The position numbers were made by a program, and so were the translations under genes. Below the pieces are notes generated by a model, which searched no databases, was not told where the DNA came from, and was given only the letters and a program-made list of their open reading frames with translations. Below, one piece after another: positions 25,717 to 35,151 of a stretch of DNA of 64,000 nucleotides. The DNA lies in assembly GCF_902459735.1 (NCBI RefSeq), contig NZ_CABPRV010000016.1:43076-107075 (forward strand). Direction: 5' to 3'. The number at the start of each line of letters is the position of its first letter. Position 1 is the stretch's first letter. This DNA comes from Pandoraea capi (lineage in GTDB: Bacteria; Pseudomonadota; Gammaproteobacteria; Burkholderiales; Burkholderiaceae).

Positions 25717-28700
25717 TGGAAATCCTTGTTGACGTTGAGGTTCACATCAGTGGCGCGTACCACGCGGCGTTTTGCGAGCCAGCCATGTACCGTGGCGAAT
25801 ACGACGGGCACAAACACTAGCGTCGAGAGCGTGCCGAGCGCGAGACCGCCGATAACGGCGCGTCCGAGAGGTGCGTTCTGCTCTCCGCCGTCACCGAGTC
25901 CGAGCGCCATCGGTAGCATGCCGATCAGCATGGCAAGCGCCGTCATCAGTACCGGCCGGAAGCGATTGAAGCCGGCGTCGAGGGCTGCGGCAACTGGCGC
26001 CATGCCACCAGCAAGCGATTCGCGTGCGGCGTTGATGACGAGAATGCTGTTCGCGGTGGCGATGCCGATGCAGAGAATGGTGCCGGTCAACGCAGGCACG
26101 GACAGTGTGGTCTGGGTGACGAAGAGCATCCACGCGATACCTGCCATCGACGCCGGAATGCCGCAAATGATGACAAACGGGTCGACCCACGATTGAAAAT
26201 TGACGACCATCAGCAGGTACACCAGCGCCACTGCGAAGACAATCCCCAACGCCAGGCCGCTGAACGAAGCGTTCATCGACTGCACTTGCCCGCGAATGGC
26301 GATCGACGATCCGGGCGGCAAATGGGCGCGTGCGGCATCAACCAGACGTGCGACGTCGCGGGCCACTCCGCCGAGATCACGTCCCTGTGTCGAGGCGAAG
26401 ATATCGAGCACGGGCTGCACGTTGTAGTGCGAGACGACAGCCTCTTGCTCGCTACGCGAGACAGTGCTCAACGAGCCGATCTGGTTTTGCGGATTGACGG
26501 TAGCCGCCGGTGTCGTGACGGGCACGTTGGCAAGCGCCTGCAAGGAGTTGACGTTGTACTGCGGGATCATGGTGGTGAGCGGGTAGCTCACGCCGTTTTT
26601 CGGGTCAAGCCAGAAGTTGGGCGTCGTTTGGGAACTTCCCGACAGCGCGATCAGCAGGTTCTGTGCGATATCGCGCTGCACGAGCCCAGCCTGAATCGCC
26701 TTGGTGCGATCCACGTTCACATTGATCGTCGGTGCGTCGCCCGGCTGCTGGATGCGTGCGTCGACAAGCCCTCTGACCCCGCGCATCTGTTCGAGCAGTT
26801 GATTCGCCACGACCCGGTTCTGGGCGAGCTTGTTGCCAACGATCTGCACATCGATGGGTGCCGGGAGTCCGAAATTCAGGATTTGGCTCACGATATCTGC
26901 GGGCAGGAACGAGAAGGTCACGCCTGGGAACGACGCATTGAGCACGTTGCGCAGTTTGGCGACATACCCGACGGTGGACGCATGATCGGGCTTGAGCGTG
27001 ATGAGAATGTCCGCGTCCTGAGCCCCGATCGGATCGGACGAGTCGTAAGTCAGGTTGATGCCGCTCACGGGCAAACCGATGTTGTCGAGCACCAGGCTTT
27101 CTTCGGCCGTAGGAATGACCGTCTTGATCTTCGCTTCCACTTCGTCGGTGATGCGGGCGGTCTCTTCGATACGGGTCCCGGTCGGCGCACGCAAATGCAG
27201 GCGTATCTCGCCGGAATCCACGGACGGGAAGAAATCGCGCCCCGTGAACGGCACCAACACAAGCGAACCGAGACAAATGGCGAGCCACAACCCGATGAAG
27301 CGCCACCTCAGATCGATAACGGACCGAAGCACTGCTGCGTAGCGGTAACGCAAGGTCTCGAACCCTACCTCGAAGCCGGCCTGAAAGCGCATGAGCCGTG
27401 CGGATAGACCGGATGCGTGCTGTACGCGATCGGATTTGGCACGCAGCAGGTACATGGCGAGCGTCGGGATCAGCGTGCGCGAGAACAGGTAAGACGCACA
27501 CATCGCGAAGACGACGGCTTCGGCCATGGGCACGAACAAATAGCGGGCGACCCCGGAGAGCAGGAACATCGGCACGAAAACGATGCAGATGGACAGTGTC
27601 GATACAAAGGTAGGCACGGCGATCTCGCCCGCGCCGTTGAGAATCGCGTCGTGCAATGGCGATCCCCGCTCAAGGTGATGGGTAATGTTCTCGATCGCGA
27701 CGGTCGCATCGTCCACAAGAATGCCCACGGCAAGCGCCAACCCGCCGAGCGTCATGATATTGATCGTCTGACCGAGAGCCGAGAGCGCAATCAGCGATGT
27801 GAGTGCGGAGAGCGGAATCGTAACTGCGATGATGAGCGTGGCACGCCAACTACCGAGAAACAGCAGGATCATGGCGGCGGTCAGGCAAGCGGCAATAAGG
27901 GCTTCGCGCACCACGCCGGAAATCGCCGATTTGACGAAAACGGACTGGTCTGAAAGCGGCGTGACCTTGAGCGCGCTCGGCAGGCCTGCCGTAATCTTCG
28001 GTAACAGTCCCTTCACCTGGTCGATGATCGTGAGCGTGGACGCGCTGCCGGTCTTCTCCACGGTCAGCAATGCGCCGCGCTGGCCATCGGCCCGCACGAT
28101 GTTGGTCTGGGGCGAGTAACCGTCGATCACGTGCGCTACGTCGCGCACATACACCACTCCGCCCTTCTCGGTCTTGATAGGCAAGTCGTTGAGCGCTGCG
28201 ACACTCTGGGTGCTGCCGTTCATGCGGACGTTGTATTCTCGATCGCCGATCTTGGCCGTCCCGCCGGGCAAGATCAGGTTCTGCGCGTTTACTGCATTAA
28301 CAACATCGATAGGGGCAAGCCCCTTCGCCTGGAGCGCCTTCGTATCGAGCTGCACCACGATCTGACGGACTTTTCCGCCATAAGGGAGCGGCACCGCAGC
28401 ACCTTGCACCGTGGCGAGTTGCGTGCGAATGAAACTGTTACCGAGGTCATACAGCGACTGCTCTGGCAACGTCTTGCTTGACAACCCGAGCTGCAGCACC
28501 GGCACTGTCGAGGCGCTGTAGGTAATGATGTTCGGCGGCAGCGTGCCCGGTGGCATGACGCGCAGGATCGACGCCGAGTTCGCCGACGCTTCGGCAATAG
28601 CGCGATTGATGTCGGCCCCCGGATGGAAAAACACTTTCACAACCGACACGCCGTTAAGCGATTGGGATTCGATGTGATCGATGTCGTCGACATCCGTCGT

Positions 28701-28913
28701 GAGCGCGCGCTCGTAGTTCGACGTGATCCGATGCGCCATGTCTTCGGCGGAAAAGCCGTTGTATGTCCAGACGATGCTGACGACGGGGATGTCGATGTCC
28801 GGAAAAATGTCCGTAGGCGTGCGCAGGATCGCAAGCGGGCCGAGGATGAAGATCAGCACGGCGAGCACGATGAACGTGTAGGGGCGTCTGAGCGCCAGTT
28901 TGACGATCCACAT
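25713..28913 (-). CDS. RND efflux pump, inner-membrane subunit (HAE1/AcrB family)
   Basis: A 1066-residue RND permease. Twelve membrane helices with two large periplasmic loops are expected from the hydrophobic pattern. Helix 4 carries the double aspartate of drug pumps (VGILVDDATVAIENITHHLE), not the metal-pump pattern, so substrates are probably organic compounds. The start at 28913 gives the family N-terminus (MWIVKLALRRPYTF); the frame continues upstream without family similarity. It is the first gene of a pump-adaptor-channel operon. The metal-type two-component system next to it could regulate it, but that link is inference. Confidence 0.92.
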   Translation of the reverse strand: MWIVKLALRRPYTFIVLAVLIFILGPLAILRTPTDIFPDIDIPVVSIVWTYNGFSAEDMAHRITSNYERALTTDVDDIDHIESQSLNGVSVVKVFFHPGADINRAIAEASANSASILRVMPPGTLPPNIITYSASTVPVLQLGLSSKTLPEQSLYDLGNSFIRTQLATVQGAAVPLPYGGKVRQIVVQLDTKALQAKGLAPIDVVNAVNAQNLILPGGTAKIGDREYNVRMNGSTQSVAALNDLPIKTEKGGVVYVRDVAHVIDGYSPQTNIVRADGQRGALLTVEKTGSASTLTIIDQVKGLLPKITAGLPSALKVTPLSDQSVFVKSAISGVVREALIAACLTAAMILLFLGSWRATLIIAVTIPLSALTSLIALSALGQTINIMTLGGLALAVGILVDDATVAIENITHHLERGSPLHDAILNGAGEIAVPTFVSTLSICIVFVPMFLLSGVARYLFVPMAEAVVFAMCASYLFSRTLIPTLAMYLLRAKSDRVQHASGLSARLMRFQAGFEVGFETLRYRYAAVLRSVIDLRWRFIGLWLAICLGSLVLVPFTGRDFFPSVDSGEIRLHLRAPTGTRIEETARITDEVEAKIKTVIPTAEESLVLDNIGLPVSGINLTYDSSDPIGAQDADILITLKPDHASTVGYVAKLRNVLNASFPGVTFSFLPADIVSQILNFGLPAPIDVQIVGNKLAQNRVVANQLLEQMRGVRGLVDARIQQPGDAPTINVNVDRTKAIQAGLVQRDIAQNLLIALSGSSQTTPNFWLDPKNGVSYPLTTMIPQYNVNSLQALANVPVTTPAATVNPQNQIGSLSTVSRSEQEAVVSHYNVQPVLDIFASTQGRDLGGVARDVARLVDAARAHLPPGSSIAIRGQVQSMNASFSGLALGIVFAVALVYLLMVVNFQSWVDPFVIICGIPASMAGIAWMLFVTQTTLSVPALTGTILCIGIATANSILVINAARESLAGGMAPVAAALDAGFNRFRPVLMTALAMLIGMLPMALGLGDGGEQNAPLGRAVIGGLALGTLSTLVFVPVVFATVHGWLAKRRVVRATDVNLNVNKDFQ

Positions 28914-29048
28914 GACGATGTCCGGGAGGAAGCAACCATTGGGAGGCGGAGCACCTGCTGTGCCGGGAAGGCAGCACATCCTGCGGGTGTAGGTGCCCGA
29001 GGTGTCGCAAGTATGTGGATGAGGCGCTTACCTTGCGCTGACCGATTC

Positions 29049-29088
29049 ATTACGGATTTGTTATCTGCGCGGATAACAAAATCGTAAT
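29049..29088. promoter_or_regulatory. 40-bp near-perfect palindrome, candidate operator
   Basis: Arms ATTACGGATTTGTTATC (29049-29065) and GATAACAAAATCGTAAT (29072-29088) match at 15 of 17 positions around TGCGCG. It lies between the start of the RND pump gene and the DUF4148 gene, so it may control either or both. Confidence 0.7.
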
Positions 29089-29212
29089 CGGCAAGTCACC
29101 TTCGGGTCAGCCGTGAAGGTCCAGAATGCATTCAACCTTCACGACATTGTTGAAGGCAGGCTGAACTGCCCCAGCTCCGGGAGCAGACGCCATTGACATC
29201 AAGGTGAATCTC

Positions 29213-29536
29213 ATGAAAGCCATCGTTTCCGCTCTGCTCGTTTCCTGCGCAATCGCCGCACCGTTCTCGGCATTCGCTCAATCGAACAACAACGCACCGC
29301 TCACGCGTGCCCAGGTCCGCGCCGATCTGATCCGTTACGAGAACGCGGGCTATCGACCGCTGGGTTCGGAACTCAACTATCCGGCCAACATCGAGCGCGC
29401 TTCGGCCATCATTGCTCAGCAAGACGCGCAGGCGGGAGTCGCCAACGTCGTAAGCACGGCAGTATCGAGCGGAGTGAGTACGGGAGATCAAGCAGCAACT
29501 GGCACGGGTAGCAGCTCACTTTACTTTGGTAGCTAA
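29213..29536 (+). CDS. DUF4148 domain secreted protein
   Basis: A 107-residue protein with a cleavable signal peptide (MKAIVSALLVSCAIAAP, cut after AFA near residue 22) and the short DUF4148 signature LTRAQVRADLIRYENAGYRP. Such proteins are numerous in Burkholderiaceae, exported to the periplasm and of unknown function. The tail is rich in Ala, Ser, Gly and Thr. It lies after a palindromic operator shared with the divergent efflux operon, so the two may be induced together. Confidence 0.85.
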   Translation: MKAIVSALLVSCAIAAPFSAFAQSNNNAPLTRAQVRADLIRYENAGYRPLGSELNYPANIERASAIIAQQDAQAGVANVVSTAVSSGVSTGDQAATGTGSSSLYFGS

Positions 29537-30112
29537 CTTCTGAATGCGCCAGTTCCCGCTCATTTGGCTCTACGGCAATGTGGCGAGTGCAATTGCTGCG
29601 CTCGCCTGCCAAAGCATCGCATGGATGCGCACGGGATTGGCGAGTCCTATGCTCCGGCACCGGACCTGTTGATCGCCGCTGCGATTCAACTCTCCCCGAA
29701 CAATCCAGCATCGTGTTGAATCGGTTAAATGAGTGTCCGGAGGGATTCGACCACTGCACACATTGTGCCGAGACTTTTCGGTGACTAGGTTCAATATCGC
29801 ATGGACTGCATCGATCTCAGTGGGCGATTTCAACACCAAATACAAGGCATTGTGCGAACGATTCGACGAGCTACAAATGATTTCCCGATGCATCTGCAGT
29901 CTGCAAAGAGCTCAACGGAGAGATGAACATGTTCTGGGGAAATGTCCAGAACGTCCTTTATCTCACGGCCGAGGGAAAACAGGTTGACCGAAAAACGAGC
30001 TGTCTTCAGAAGACACACGACGCGGAAACCGAAATCGGACGGCACGCCGCATCCGTCAAATATTGACTCCAACGGAGTTTCAAAACCATCAGCGATTCTG
30101 AGATGACCTCTC
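29537..30112. other. Gene-poor stretch
   Basis: No reading frame here has a convincing start, ribosome site or recognisable family. Base composition is less GC-rich than in the flanking operons, and the stretch borders a decayed cytochrome gene, so it is probably decaying sequence. Confidence 0.4.
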
Positions 30113-30462
30113 AGTAGTGTTCTATGCGAATTTCGACGAAGAGTGCTGGCATCGTGGCGGCGATTGCCAACGAAATCAGTGAAGCCGCGCAGACGCGGTC
30201 GACCGTCGCCGTTCCGTCGGTCATGAGGGGTGCAGACTTTGCCGCGAGCAGCACCGATCGATCTGATCGCATGGCCGTGCTCCACAGAGGAACGTCAGCG
30301 TGTCGGGGGCAGGGAGGGAGCATGCCACGAGCCCAATCGCCAGCGTTTGCCGCACGATATCCGGCATCGCCCAGGCGACACCAAATTGAGCTGCTAAAAG
30401 CGCAGCCGTGACCCAGTGCAAATACCGCGAGATCGCATCGTAACGCGTGATGCTTTTTTCAT
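30113..30462 (-). pseudogene. Cytochrome b561 remnant
   Basis: The minus strand reads ITRYDAISRYLHWVTAALLA and AQFGVAWAMPDI, the typical first helix of bacterial cytochrome b561 with its haem-ligating histidine (LHWV). The ATG (30460-30462) is out of frame with this by one base in a run of six A, and later parts shift frame again (TLAIGLVAC, then SDRSVLLAAKSAPL). An intact protein has about 180 residues and four helices. This copy cannot be functional. Confidence 0.6.
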
Positions 30463-30703
30463 CTGAACCTCTTGCTCGTGATGTTCTTCAGTCGGGAACT
30501 GCTTTCTGCTGGCACATACGGCTAAAGGTTCTTAGCCCGTCACGGAAAATTTTGGCACACGAGACTTGGCAAATACTTAGCAAGTCCCCATCCAACTGGC
30601 GATGCCCGTCCCGATTATTGAATTCACATCATTGTCGCGACGCGGCACTCTCTGACGAGCGCCGCGTCATCCGAAGGGGAATCGATTGCGTCGCGCGAGA
30701 AGA

Positions 30704-31078
30704 CTACAGTTGGACGTCGCCATCCGTCACACGCGCCCGACGTCGCAGGATCCCGGGTACCGCGATCGCTCCCGCTGCTGCCGCCACTGCCGCGACCGAA
30801 GCCGTCGCCGCAAGACTTTTCCATGGATGTGCGTGCACATAGTCATCGGTTGCCTTCGCCCATTCTGACATTGTCTGGCGGCTTGCCTTGCGCAGATCGT
30901 CGAGATGCGCGCTCAGATTGTCCAGCCGCGCGCCGAGTGCCGGATTGGCTGCCTCCACCTCCAGACTCGCTTCGTCGGCAAGGTCTTTCAAAAGTGCTTT
31001 GACGTCCGCCAGCAGCGCATCTGCATCGTTGATAAGGGTCCGCCGTTGATTCTGATGGTCCATCGAAATATCTTTCAT
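30704..31078 (-). CDS. DUF883 family (ElaB/YqjD-like) inner-membrane protein
   Basis: A 124-residue protein. A long amphipathic helical part (ADALLADVKALLKDLADEAS and onwards) is followed by HAHPWKSLAATASVAAVAAAAGAI, a single C-terminal membrane anchor, and a short basic tail. This is the ElaB/YqjD architecture, known to tether stationary-phase ribosomes at the membrane in E. coli. CAGGAG lies seven bases before the ATG at 31078. A weak FNR-like site at 31168 lies about 90 bp upstream. It is the leftmost gene of the stress locus. Confidence 0.85.
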   Translation of the reverse strand: MKDISMDHQNQRRTLINDADALLADVKALLKDLADEASLEVEAANPALGARLDNLSAHLDDLRKASRQTMSEWAKATDDYVHAHPWKSLAATASVAAVAAAAGAIAVPGILRRRARVTDGDVQL

Positions 31079-31167
31079 ATCCGACTCCTGTGAGTTCCGG
31101 CACCGCATTTGCCGCTGCTGGCCTATCTGGTGCCTTTTGGATAGTGGCACCGATTCATCCACCGGCT

Positions 31168-31181
31168 TTGTCTCAGGTCAA
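31168..31181. promoter_or_regulatory. FNR-like site upstream of DUF883 gene
   Basis: TTGTCTCAGGTCAA, one mismatch from TTGAY-N4-RTCAA. A TATCCA box on the minus strand starts about 31 bp downstream of its centre. Confidence 0.4.
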
Positions 31182-31266
31182 CGTCCGGACACTTCGGGCG
31201 ATGATGACGTAAATCAAGCTTCTCCCGACTTCTGCACAAACCCAAGCGTCGTTGTGACTATCGTGA

Positions 31267-31431
31267 AGCGGTAAATACATCGGAACGAGTCTGATAACGT
31301 CGTCATGCAATGCCGAGCGCTACACGCCGTTGAAAGCCGAGATCAACGGTCCCGAGGCCGTTGCGCGGGGGCTCATTTCCGACATGTCGCGAAAGAAGGG
31401 GAAAAAGATAAGAACGTCGAAATCCTGCTAA
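31267..31431 (+). other. Short coding-like frame without a start codon
   Basis: The frame reads NAERYTPLKAEINGPEAVAR and ends in a lysine-rich tail before TAA. Composition looks coding, but no ATG, GTG or TTG with a ribosome site is in frame. It may be a gene remnant. The rest of the 31182-31560 gap shows nothing recognisable. Confidence 0.25.
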
Positions 31432-31567
31432 AGCGAGAGATCGTGTCGGGCCGTTGCAGACACCCTTGTCGTTTTTCACAGGGAAATGGATACGTGACAC
31501 CCGTACGCCAAAAGCGAACAACGGCCGATGGTACTGACCCCGGGGTTTGACTGTGCAGGAGCATGCC

Positions 31568-32461
31568 ATGAACGATCACGTCCTTGTTTCTCCGATGGCA
31601 CTGGCCGCCATGCGGACAATGGCGCCCACTGTCGTCATCGACACCCGCGACGCCGCTAATTACGCCGAAGCCCACATCCCGGGCGCGGTCAATATTCACG
31701 AGATATTCACGTACTTGGCGACCTCAACGCCGGAAGGCCTGAGCGCACTGCGCGAAACCTTTGCGACCGATTTCGGCAACGCGGGCTTGTCGGGCAAGGA
31801 GACGGCCGTCATTTATGAGCAATCCATGGAGACGGGCTTCGGACAATCGTGCCGGGGTTACGTGCTGCTTCGGTTTCTCGGTTATCCGCGAGACAAAATC
31901 AAGGTCCTCCACGGCGGATTTGCCGCCTGGCGCGCCGCGGGCTTACCTAGCACGACGGACGTTCCGCACCCGAAGCCTGTGGTCTTTCCGGTCACGACAC
32001 GCGCCAGCGACATTCTCGTCGACCTCGCAGTGATGAAGACGGCGGTTGCCGACCGGCGCATCGTCAAGCTCGACGTACGCGACGTGGACGAATGGATCGC
32101 GGAGAGTTCGTCGCCTTACGGGCGCGACTTTTGCCCACGCAAGGGCCGTATTCCAGGATCCGTCTGGATCGAATGGTATCGAATGATGAAGCCGACCCCG
32201 ACGGGAAAGATGTTCAAGACCCCGAGCGAGATTCTGGCGGAATGTGCAACGGTGGGCATCTCCCGGGAAACCCCGGTGATTGTCTTTTGCTTCAAAGGCG
32301 CGAGGGCGTCGAATACTTTCGTCGCGCTCGAAGAAGCGGGACTCAAGGATGTTCGTCTGTACTTTGGTTCATGGAACGAGTGGTCCCGTGATCCGGCCCT
32401 CCCCATCGAGGAAGGGCTCCCTTACAGGGTGTCGGCGGCGTCACCTCCCATCTCGGGATGA
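31568..32461 (+). CDS. Two-domain rhodanese (thiosulfate/3-mercaptopyruvate sulfurtransferase)
   Basis: A 297-residue protein with two rhodanese domains (about residues 5-135 and 150-290). The C-terminal domain carries the catalytic cysteine in the loop CFKGARAS; the N-terminal domain has no cysteine at the equivalent site (YEQSMETG) and is structural, as is usual. The ATG at 31568 has CAGGAG eight bases upstream. It moves sulfane sulfur to an acceptor, relevant to sulfide, cyanide or thiol stress. A small Cys/Met-rich exported protein lies convergent to it. Confidence 0.88.
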   Translation: MNDHVLVSPMALAAMRTMAPTVVIDTRDAANYAEAHIPGAVNIHEIFTYLATSTPEGLSALRETFATDFGNAGLSGKETAVIYEQSMETGFGQSCRGYVLLRFLGYPRDKIKVLHGGFAAWRAAGLPSTTDVPHPKPVVFPVTTRASDILVDLAVMKTAVADRRIVKLDVRDVDEWIAESSSPYGRDFCPRKGRIPGSVWIEWYRMMKPTPTGKMFKTPSEILAECATVGISRETPVIVFCFKGARASNTFVALEEAGLKDVRLYFGSWNEWSRDPALPIEEGLPYRVSAASPPISG

Positions 32462-32472
32462 CGCCACTCACC

Positions 32473-32910
32473 TTACCGTGCCGGTCGGATGCAGCCGGAG
32501 TGTCGGTTCACGTCGTAGCGTTGCACTAGCACGTTCTTTTCGGCCGTCACGACTTCGACGCTAACCGTATCGGCGTCGCGCTCAGCCACCTTACCGACCT
32601 TCAAGCGCGGGTTGCCCGATCGCTTGAGCCATTGCTCCATATTGTTACGCACCTGATCGACGCTCAGATTGAGCTTCTCGCGCTCCGGGAAACGATTCGG
32701 ATCGGCACACGGACCGCATCCGCCTGGCCCATCCATCATGCCCTGTCCCATCATTCGGCCGGCATACCCGTCGCGCATCATGCCGGGACCATATCCCTGC
32801 GCACACCCCCAGTTTCCGTCTGTGGGCTGTGCGCCCGCGGCCCCTGCCAGCATGGCAAATACTGCAGAAATCAAAACGAAAATGTGTCCGTGTCTCATCT
32901 CGCTTCGCAT
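32473..32910 (-). CDS. Exported Met/Cys/Gly-rich protein of unknown function
   Basis: A 145-residue protein. A signal peptide (HGHIFVLISAVFAMLAGAAGA) is followed by a low-complexity part rich in Gly, Met and Cys (GYGPGMMRDGYAGRMMGQGM, then GGCGPC) and a small folded C-terminal domain ending in a lone Cys. The start at 32910 has GAGGAG upstream. Methionine-rich periplasmic segments often bind copper(I), and the four cysteines could bind metal or sulfur, but I do not recognise the family. It is convergent with the rhodanese gene. Confidence 0.7.
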   Translation of the reverse strand: MRSEMRHGHIFVLISAVFAMLAGAAGAQPTDGNWGCAQGYGPGMMRDGYAGRMMGQGMMDGPGGCGPCADPNRFPEREKLNLSVDQVRNNMEQWLKRSGNPRLKVGKVAERDADTVSVEVVTAEKNVLVQRYDVNRHSGCIRPAR

Positions 32911-33095
32911 GACATTTATCTCCTCAACGTTACAGGCCCGGCCTGGCGATGCCGTTGCACGCCCCTTCCCGGTAGCCAGTCTCAAAACTAGTTCTCAGGA
33001 CGGCGTGTGGCTTGAGGCATATCAACAAAGCGCGTCGGCTTCGTCGTACCACGTGCTCGTCGCCGGTGCGTCATCCGTCGCAGCATGCTCGACGG

Positions 33096-33109
33096 TTGAC
33101 CTCAATCAA
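33096..33109. promoter_or_regulatory. FNR-like site upstream of tandem Usp gene
   Basis: TTGACCTCAATCAA. A CATGCT -10-like box at 33132-33137 places the start point 41.5 bp from the site centre, the class II FNR position. Confidence 0.65.
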
Positions 33110-33246
33110 CCTGTGAGGACTTGCTTCGTCCATGCTGAAATCAGTGGCCGGATCGTGGGACTGTGACGTTCGTGAGCAGCCTCATGCGCCGCTTTCAGCA
33201 TTGATCGTTCGCCTTGGCACAACCCACTTCGTAAAGGTGGTGAACA

Positions 33247-34197
33247 ATGAATGGACCGACTTCCACGAAATCACCCCTCCACTTGCCCGCCCGCGTGTTC
33301 GTCGCCATCGACCCGTATGGCGCGTCGGAACATGCCGTCGCCGTTGCGAGACGGGTTATCGCCACCTCGGGCGCGGTTCGTCTCGTGAGTGTCGCGGAGA
33401 ACCCGCTCACACATGTGCCCGCAGGCTCGCTCGTCGGCGATGCGCTGAATGCTGCGCGTGCAGAACTGTCGGAGAAGGCGCACGAGGCGGTTGTCGCCGC
33501 CAGCGGCGCTTTTGCTCAACGCAACGTGCATGTCGAAATGCAGACAATCGACCTGTCTCAGCACGGTGGCGATGTCGCGCATGCACTGCTCGAGGACGCG
33601 CGAGCGTGGCACGCGCAACTGATCGTGCTTGGTGCGCGCCAGCATCACGGTTTGGTGCGCTGGATCGAGGGCGCCGTTTCGGAACCGCTGGCGCGACTTG
33701 CCGACTGCCCAGTCCTCCTCGTGCCCGAAACCTGTTCGGACAAGGTCGGTCACTCGCTCGATCGCTTGCTGTTCGCTGTGGACGGCAGCGAACAGGCGAT
33801 GCAGGCAATGCGCTTTGGCGTGAGATTTGCCACGAACGTCACGCATGTCCGCGCAATCTATGTAGTCGATTGCGCGGTGCGCCTGAGCGATCTCGTCCCC
33901 GTCGATATTCTTGAAACCGCATTTGTGGAAGAAGGGACACACGCGCTTGCGGCGGCCAAGTCGATGCTCGCGGGAACGTCAGCCAGAGTCGGCACCGCGC
34001 TCGTCAGAACAGACCGCACGAGGGACGATATCGCGCACGCGATCGTTCGGGAGGCGGAGCGCTGGCATGCCGACCTGATCGTGATGGGAACGCATGGACG
34101 ACGCGGCATCGTTCGCTGGATGCTGGGCTCGGTCGCCGGACGCGTTGCGCAGATTACCCGGACTCCGCTCCTGCTTGTACACCCGTCGGAAGCGTAA
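33247..34197 (+). CDS. Tandem-domain universal stress protein
   Basis: A 316-residue protein with two UspA domains (about residues 15-155 and 170-315). The C-terminal domain has the full nucleotide-binding pattern (GTHGRRGIVRWMLGSVAGRV); the N-terminal one is degenerate (GARQHHGLVRWIEGAVSEPL) and may not bind ATP. Each begins with the VFVAIDPYG or LLFAVDGSE strand. An FNR-like site at class II distance lies upstream, pointing to induction at low oxygen. Usp proteins of this kind support survival under anoxia in several proteobacteria; the target is unknown. Confidence 0.9.
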   Translation: MNGPTSTKSPLHLPARVFVAIDPYGASEHAVAVARRVIATSGAVRLVSVAENPLTHVPAGSLVGDALNAARAELSEKAHEAVVAASGAFAQRNVHVEMQTIDLSQHGGDVAHALLEDARAWHAQLIVLGARQHHGLVRWIEGAVSEPLARLADCPVLLVPETCSDKVGHSLDRLLFAVDGSEQAMQAMRFGVRFATNVTHVRAIYVVDCAVRLSDLVPVDILETAFVEEGTHALAAAKSMLAGTSARVGTALVRTDRTRDDIAHAIVREAERWHADLIVMGTHGRRGIVRWMLGSVAGRVAQITRTPLLLVHPSEA

Positions 34198-34349
34198 CGT
34201 CTCGTGGGCTAAACGGTAACGGCAACGGACGCCCCTCACCGGAACTGCCCGTAGCGCCGTCTGGCGTGGGTTCATTGACGGCACGTACGAGCCTTCCGGT
34301 CGACGCGCGAGACGCGTCGCGTTCCTGGGTTCCTGTTACTGCGGATCCG

Positions 34350-34553
34350 TCATTCAAGCTTGAAACTGAGCTTCGCGGTAATCCGATAGTTAACGATTTT
34401 GCCGTTATCCACTTCCGCAGAAAAATCCTTGACATAGATGGATTTGACGTCACGAAGAGACTTCTGCGCAACCTTCACTGCTCTGGCAGCCGCATCTTCC
34501 CAACTCTTGGGCGATTCGGAGAGAATTTCTATGACCTTGACCACGTTAGACAT
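34350..34553 (-). CDS. Dodecin flavoprotein
   Basis: A 67-residue protein with the complete dodecin pattern: VVKVIEILSESPKSWEDAAA, then the beta strands VKSIYVKDFSAEVDNGKI and YRITAKLSFKLE. Length and content are typical. Dodecins assemble as hollow 12-mers that store riboflavin or FMN and limit flavin photochemistry. CAGGAGG precedes the ATG. It is divergent from a BON gene with an FNR-like site between them, so it probably belongs to the low-oxygen regulon. Confidence 0.92.
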   Translation of the reverse strand: MSNVVKVIEILSESPKSWEDAAARAVKVAQKSLRDVKSIYVKDFSAEVDNGKIVNYRITAKLSFKLE

Positions 34554-34779
34554 GACTGCCTCCTGTCGGGCATCGAAAATCCGGACGCCGGAGGGATTTC
34601 CGGAGCGCCATTCACAAGCGTTGTTCATGACGCACCGATGACGTTGACCGACATCAAGAAGGCAGGAAATGTCTCTATCCATGGCAGCACATACGCCATG
34701 CCACGCGATACACAAACTCCCGTAGCACGCCCGCAAGCGAATACGGATACCCCCGACATCGCCCCGTGCAACAGGATCG

Positions 34780-34793
34780 TTGACCAGCGTCAA
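34780..34793. promoter_or_regulatory. FNR-like site between dodecin and BON genes
   Basis: TTGACCAGCGTCAA, a full consensus match in the divergent gap. A TAGCTT box (34815-34820) lies about 40 bp before the predicted BON transcript start. Confidence 0.65.
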
Positions 34794-34885
34794 TCCCGCC
34801 GAGCCCCCATGGATTAGCTTGAATTGTGGGGAGATGGCGCCACCGACGTGGGTCGCGCCGCCTCTGGTCAAACCAGGAGGTTAGG

Positions 34886-35104
34886 ATGAAAGGCGATCTT
34901 CAATTAATGAAGGATGTGGAGCAGGAACTGGAATGGGGTCCCGCCCATAATGCAGCGGACATCGGTGTAGAAGTCCACGACGGTCTCGTCACGCTGTCGG
35001 GCCACCTGCGTAGCTACGCAGAAAAACTCGCGAGAAAGCGGGCCACACAGCGTGTCGAAGGCGTGCGACACATGATCGACGAACTGTCCGTTGGACGCCC
35101 ATAG
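34886..35104 (+). CDS. Single BON domain protein
   Basis: A 72-residue protein that is essentially one BON domain: helix, then IGVEVHDGLVTLSGHLRSYA, then helix and VRHMIDELSV. BON domains bind phospholipid membranes in OsmY-like proteins. There is no signal peptide, so this copy is cytoplasmic unless exported by another route. AGGAGG precedes the ATG. It resembles the first domain of the three-BON protein at 46119-46772. Confidence 0.88.
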   Translation: MKGDLQLMKDVEQELEWGPAHNAADIGVEVHDGLVTLSGHLRSYAEKLARKRATQRVEGVRHMIDELSVGRP

Positions 35105-35151
35105 GCGCGACTTCATCCGACTGCATCGTCAAGCTTCCAAGGAGAATCGCC

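Noticed and set aside
29570-30285. Minus-strand frames of 107 and 151 codons
   Set aside because: No start with a ribosome site, odd composition, and the second overlaps the cytochrome b561 remnant.
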